Part shown: positions 60,723 through 64,000 of the stretch, one piece after another
Numbering within the stretch: the stretch's first letter is position 1
Layout: each line of letters begins with the position of its first letter
Source: Brachynemurus nebulosus
Lineage: Eukaryota; Arthropoda; Insecta; Neuroptera; Myrmeleontidae
Assembly: GCA_035578155.1 (NCBI GenBank)
Contig: JAPWDM010000008.1
Span: 28,442,280 to 28,506,279 of the forward strand
Length of the DNA stretch: 64,000 bases
Direction: 5' to 3'
Program-made: the position numbers and the translations under genes
The notes under the pieces: model-generated
The model's database searches: none
What the model was told of the DNA's origin: nothing
Seen by the model: the letters and a program-made list of their open reading frames with translations, nothing else

Positions 60723-62252
60723 GGATGTGGCTATTTATACATACAGTATGTATACGCAATTGGCTATTTATACATACAGTATGTATACCCAACTGGCTAT
60801 TTATACATACAGTATGTATACGAGATTGGATATTTATACATACAGTATGTATACGCAGTTGACTACTTATACATAATTATTTATACAAGTAGCAACGCCA
60901 GAAGTTATCCCCAATGTCCTGAACACCGAAAAATGGGTTTTTTGTTAAAATTGGCCAAAATTCAAGTTTTCTAAAAATTTTTTTACACCATTGCAAAGAA
61001 CGGAAAAAATAACATAAGATACTCTTTGAACCATTGTTCTATTTAAGCTGGTTTTCGAAAAAACTAACTTTTTAAAAAGGCAAATTCGCTGTGTTAAACA
61101 GGATGCTGCGACAGAAGTACAAGTTAATGTTACTGCTTTTATTATGTATATGTACATGGTTATTCATATAGTATGATACTTTTTATGTAGGAACGTATAT
61201 ATAGTTATCAGTTTTTTCTAGGATTCCGAAAAAAAATCTTTTCTTAGAATTCCGAAAAGTCTCGAAACTTTCATAGCTTCATAAAATGTTTCATGTATAC
61301 ATTACAAATACAGTATAACTTCGATCGTCGGGACCGGGACTGTGAAAATTTCTTATTAAATTTATTTTTACTACTACTTCGGAACTTTTTAATCGAAAAT
61401 TCGCCATGTTATGTAGGATGCTGCGACAGGGATATTATGAATATAAGCTCATTTTTAAATATAATTTTTTAATGGTATATTTTGGTTTGTATTCATAGAA
61501 ATAAGTGAAAAATGAACGGAACATCACCACCGAAATCTCATTCTTGGGCAAAATGTAATTATTTACGAATGGGCTTCTGCGTATAATTGCTTCAAAATTA
61601 TTTAATTACCCTTTGTCTGAAAATGAGATCTAAATGATGCCGTTCAGTTCATTTTCCACTTCTATCAATAAAAGCTGTAATATACCGTAATTATCTATAT
61701 AGTAAGTTTTAGAACTTCGACACGTAATATCACGAAAACTAGACTATCAAAAAACTTTATTCTTCCATTTTTGTATTACTCACCAAGTTCTATAAGAATT
61801 GGTTTTAATTTTTGTTGGCAACGGAAACCATCTTTTAGTAACCCCTAGACTTAGACATTCGGAGGGCTGGAAAATAAACTTCCGGTCCGCATCACCAAAA
61901 ATCCGTTTAGGGGGTAACTTCTTAAGCCAAAAAATTTATATAAAAAAAATTCAGCTCAGTCGGAGGTATGCGGTTATTATAATTGTGTAATAGTTATAAA
62001 AATATTAACTGCAATAATAGCGCATACAGTCAATATGTATAAGTAGCCAACTGCGTATACATACTGCATGTTTAAATAGCCAATTCAATATACATATCAT
62101 GCGTATAAACAGCCAATTTCGTATAGATACTGTATGTATAAATAGCCAATTTCGTATACATACTGTATGTATAAATAGCCAGTTGCGTATACATACTGTA
62201 TGTATAAATAGCCAATTGCGTATACATACTGTATGTATAAATAGCCACATCC
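60723..62252. mobile_element. Foldback-like element with 33-bp tandem arrays as termini
   Basis: Both ends begin GGATGTGGCTATTTATACAT and are flanked by a perfect 9-bp duplication TAAAATTAT (60714-60722, 62253-62261). The left terminus holds four full 33-bp units plus a partial (unit starts 60729, 60762, 60795, 60828, 60861). The right terminus (about 62019-62252) holds about seven units in reverse. Each unit contains the near-palindrome TATACATACAGTATGTATAC. Terminal arrays of about 30-bp repeats with a 9-bp duplication are the signature of Drosophila Foldback (FB) elements; 9 bp also fits Mutator. The interior (60880-62018) has no transposase, only two copies of AGGATGCTGCGACAG (61101, 61420). 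Frames over the arrays are repeat artefacts. Confidence 0.88.
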
Positions 62253-62467
62253 TAAAATTATAGATGTCACTTAAGTAGCTTAAATACAACCAGAATTTTT
62301 TTGGTAGCGATCAGCTGCATAGTGTTGTGTAGCGTCTTCGACCTGTTCGGTGTGTCAGGCACGTCAGGCACTACCAAACGTACGTCGTAAATACACTAGG
62401 TTTAGGTGCATAATACACACGATACACACCATACATACCGTACACACAAACATAAAGCAAGAACGTA

Positions 62468-63361
62468 CCGTAAAACCGTCTACACCCGGACACTTTGCAC
62501 TAATCTTCAAAGTAAGTAGTTTCTACATTAACCTGCTACAATAAACATTTGTTCTAGACGTCACTAGAGAGAGAAAAACATCCTCTAAACAGCTGTATCA
62601 ATAAAAACTACGGATTTCAACCTTTACTATCTCATTTTACAGGATTACTATTCTCCAGTTTTTCAAAGAAATAAAATGTGTGTCTAACTTACAATTAGAC
62701 ATGTAATTTTCGTCATAATTGTCATATTGTTTTGATTTTGATATGTATGTGTTCAGAATTTTATCGCGCATCATTTAATGATGTTTGAAGTTATATTCGA
62801 TGTATATATAAAAAAATACATGTTATATACATATATCCGTTTAGACCCGGACACATCAGTTTATTACACTATGGCCGCGATTCGCACTGGCTGTAACTTC
62901 CAGTATCTATACGTTATATTCCCGCCAGAATTACGCGGTTTATGCCTTCTTCTGGTGTTATATCGCGTGTTTACTTCATAGAGAGGCATACTATGTATTG
63001 ACCCCTCTCCCAACAAAATGTTTTGAAACCTTTGACAGGTTCAAAGACATCAGACGATATAAAGCACTATCCTAATCCCGACGGGAGAGGTTAGTTTGAA
63101 TGTTATTATATTATTTAAGTAAGTGTCCGGGTCAAGACGGATTTGGGGTGTAGACCCGGACACTTACTAATTATTTTTTATTTTTTTTTTTTTATTTTTA
63201 CTTATAATGAAACAAATGGGTCAGGAATATAACAAATAATATACATACGCTCTTTCTAATGGTAAAATTTTTATTGGTGATATCTATGAAGGAAACATGT
63301 ATAAACATAAAATTATACCAAAAAAATGTAAAAAAGTGTCCGGGTTTAGACGGTTTTACGG
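62468..63361. mobile_element. TA-flanked TIR element with internal CCGGACACTT copies
   Basis: Ends CCGTAAAACCGTCTA(C/A)ACCC, then GGACACTTT, on both strands (about 28 bp, one mismatch), flanked by TA (62466-62467, 63362-63363). GACCCGGACAC-type words recur inside near 62846, 63122 and 63157. The last two form a small inverted pair around GGGTCAAGACGGATTTGGGG. Superfamily uncertain (TA target suggests mariner-like). The 67-codon frame 62778-62981 is unsupported. Confidence 0.75.
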
Positions 63362-63363
63362 TA

Positions 63364-64000
63364 TTTGATTTCAATACACCGTGTCATCAAAAATTGACTC
63401 TAAACTATTTATGAAACTTAGGGACGATGAAGACGAACTGTGTTTTTATTGTGCAATACAATTCACATTATATTTTCTTTAAAAAATTTCCTCGGTCATC
63501 GGAAATTTTTCTATGCTATTATATAACACTATTGTAAGGTGTACATAAATTTGGATTTTCCGCTACAGTGCATTTAATGTGACGTTGCTTGATTGCAGGT
63601 TAATTATTCATCTATTCCAGAAATCTGAAATAATTCACTTTTTTCCGACAAGGCATTTCCAAATCATTTTGAAATTTTGTGTACGTGTTTATACAGTTTT
63701 GTCAGTTTAGTATGCAAAATTTCAGATTTTTATCATCATTTTTCATTGAAATATAACAAAAATTCGCTATTTCCGATAAGAGTACCTACATGTATTTTGC
63801 CATATATTATAAAGCATTTTTCTCAACAAAAAGCTTCCAAATCAATATAAAACTTTAAGGGAATTTTTGTTATTCTAATATCCATCGACTTTTGTTAATT
63901 AAATAATAAATGTTAATTAAATAAAAAAAAAAAAAATACGGAAAATTTGCTTTCAATGATCACACTGCTACTAAGTACCTATATTTTAAAGTCACTGTAG
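63364..64000. other. non-coding AT-rich end of window
   Basis: No gene, repeat signature or splice pair recognised. Confidence 0.45.

Noticed and set aside
60716..60876. CRISPR-like regular repeats
   Set aside because: The 33-bp units are head-to-tail with no unique spacers, and they sit in a eukaryotic transposon terminus.
60631..62289. Frames with repeated IYTYSMYTQLA or IHTVCIRNWLF units, as a repeat protein
   Set aside because: They follow the 33-bp DNA repeat (11 codons per unit) in the terminal arrays, with no start context or coding support.

Overview
The window is AT-rich (roughly 70% by eye), intron-like and dense in transposable elements. It has no rRNA, no convincing tRNA, no operon-like gene packing and no complete host gene. 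It looks like nuclear DNA of an insect. A hemipteran, possibly aphid-like, genome is my best guess, from the TE-associated protein families present, the 'gtatgtatgta/taggtacct' low-complexity style and the AT level. That placement is inference.

Layout. 1-1460: featureless apart from a perfect 107-bp hairpin. 1464-9318: a Ty3/gypsy-type LTR retrotransposon with intact gag (1812-2795) and pol (to 6094). The two are joined by a classic -1 slippery heptamer right before the gag stop. No env ORF follows. The 3' side has collapsed into a nest of inverted LTR pieces (five copies of the LTR 5' end in alternating orientation). 9.5-24 kb: three non-autonomous hAT-type elements with 8-bp target duplications and very dense subterminal motif arrays, a small hAT copy, a pogo/Tigger-like MITE, tandem and inverted duplications, and a candidate host 5' exon (minus strand, near 10.7 kb). 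24-39 kb: a TTAA-flanked element, several TIR elements, a TA-rich fold-back and a candidate spliced transcript (36.3-37.2 kb).

39.8-43.8 kb: a small hAT element interrupted by a 3.7-kb element with CACGGAGAGA termini that carries decayed exons of a SAM-like, TE-associated protein. A second CACGGAGAGA element lies at 31.0-31.9 kb. 44-52 kb: a dispersed repeat, a LINE RNase H relic, a decayed ZBED-type hAT transposase, a 1-kb fold-back and a frameshifted TE-associated protein fragment. 52-58 kb: TA-array repeats, a degenerate minisatellite, a 0.55-kb tandem duplication holding a 33-aa signal-peptide-like ORF twice, and an inverted repeat enclosing a Cys-rich pseudogene. 58.9-63.4 kb: a TTAA element, a Foldback-like element whose termini are arrays of a 33-bp repeat with a perfect 9-bp duplication, and a TA-flanked TIR element.

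The only protein-coding system that looks potentially functional is gag-pol. Everything else is mostly non-autonomous or decayed mobile DNA. The recurring theme is palindromy: at least a dozen inverted repeats with arms of about 40 bp to 860 bp, several nearly perfect. All functional statements come from reading motifs by eye, with no database search.
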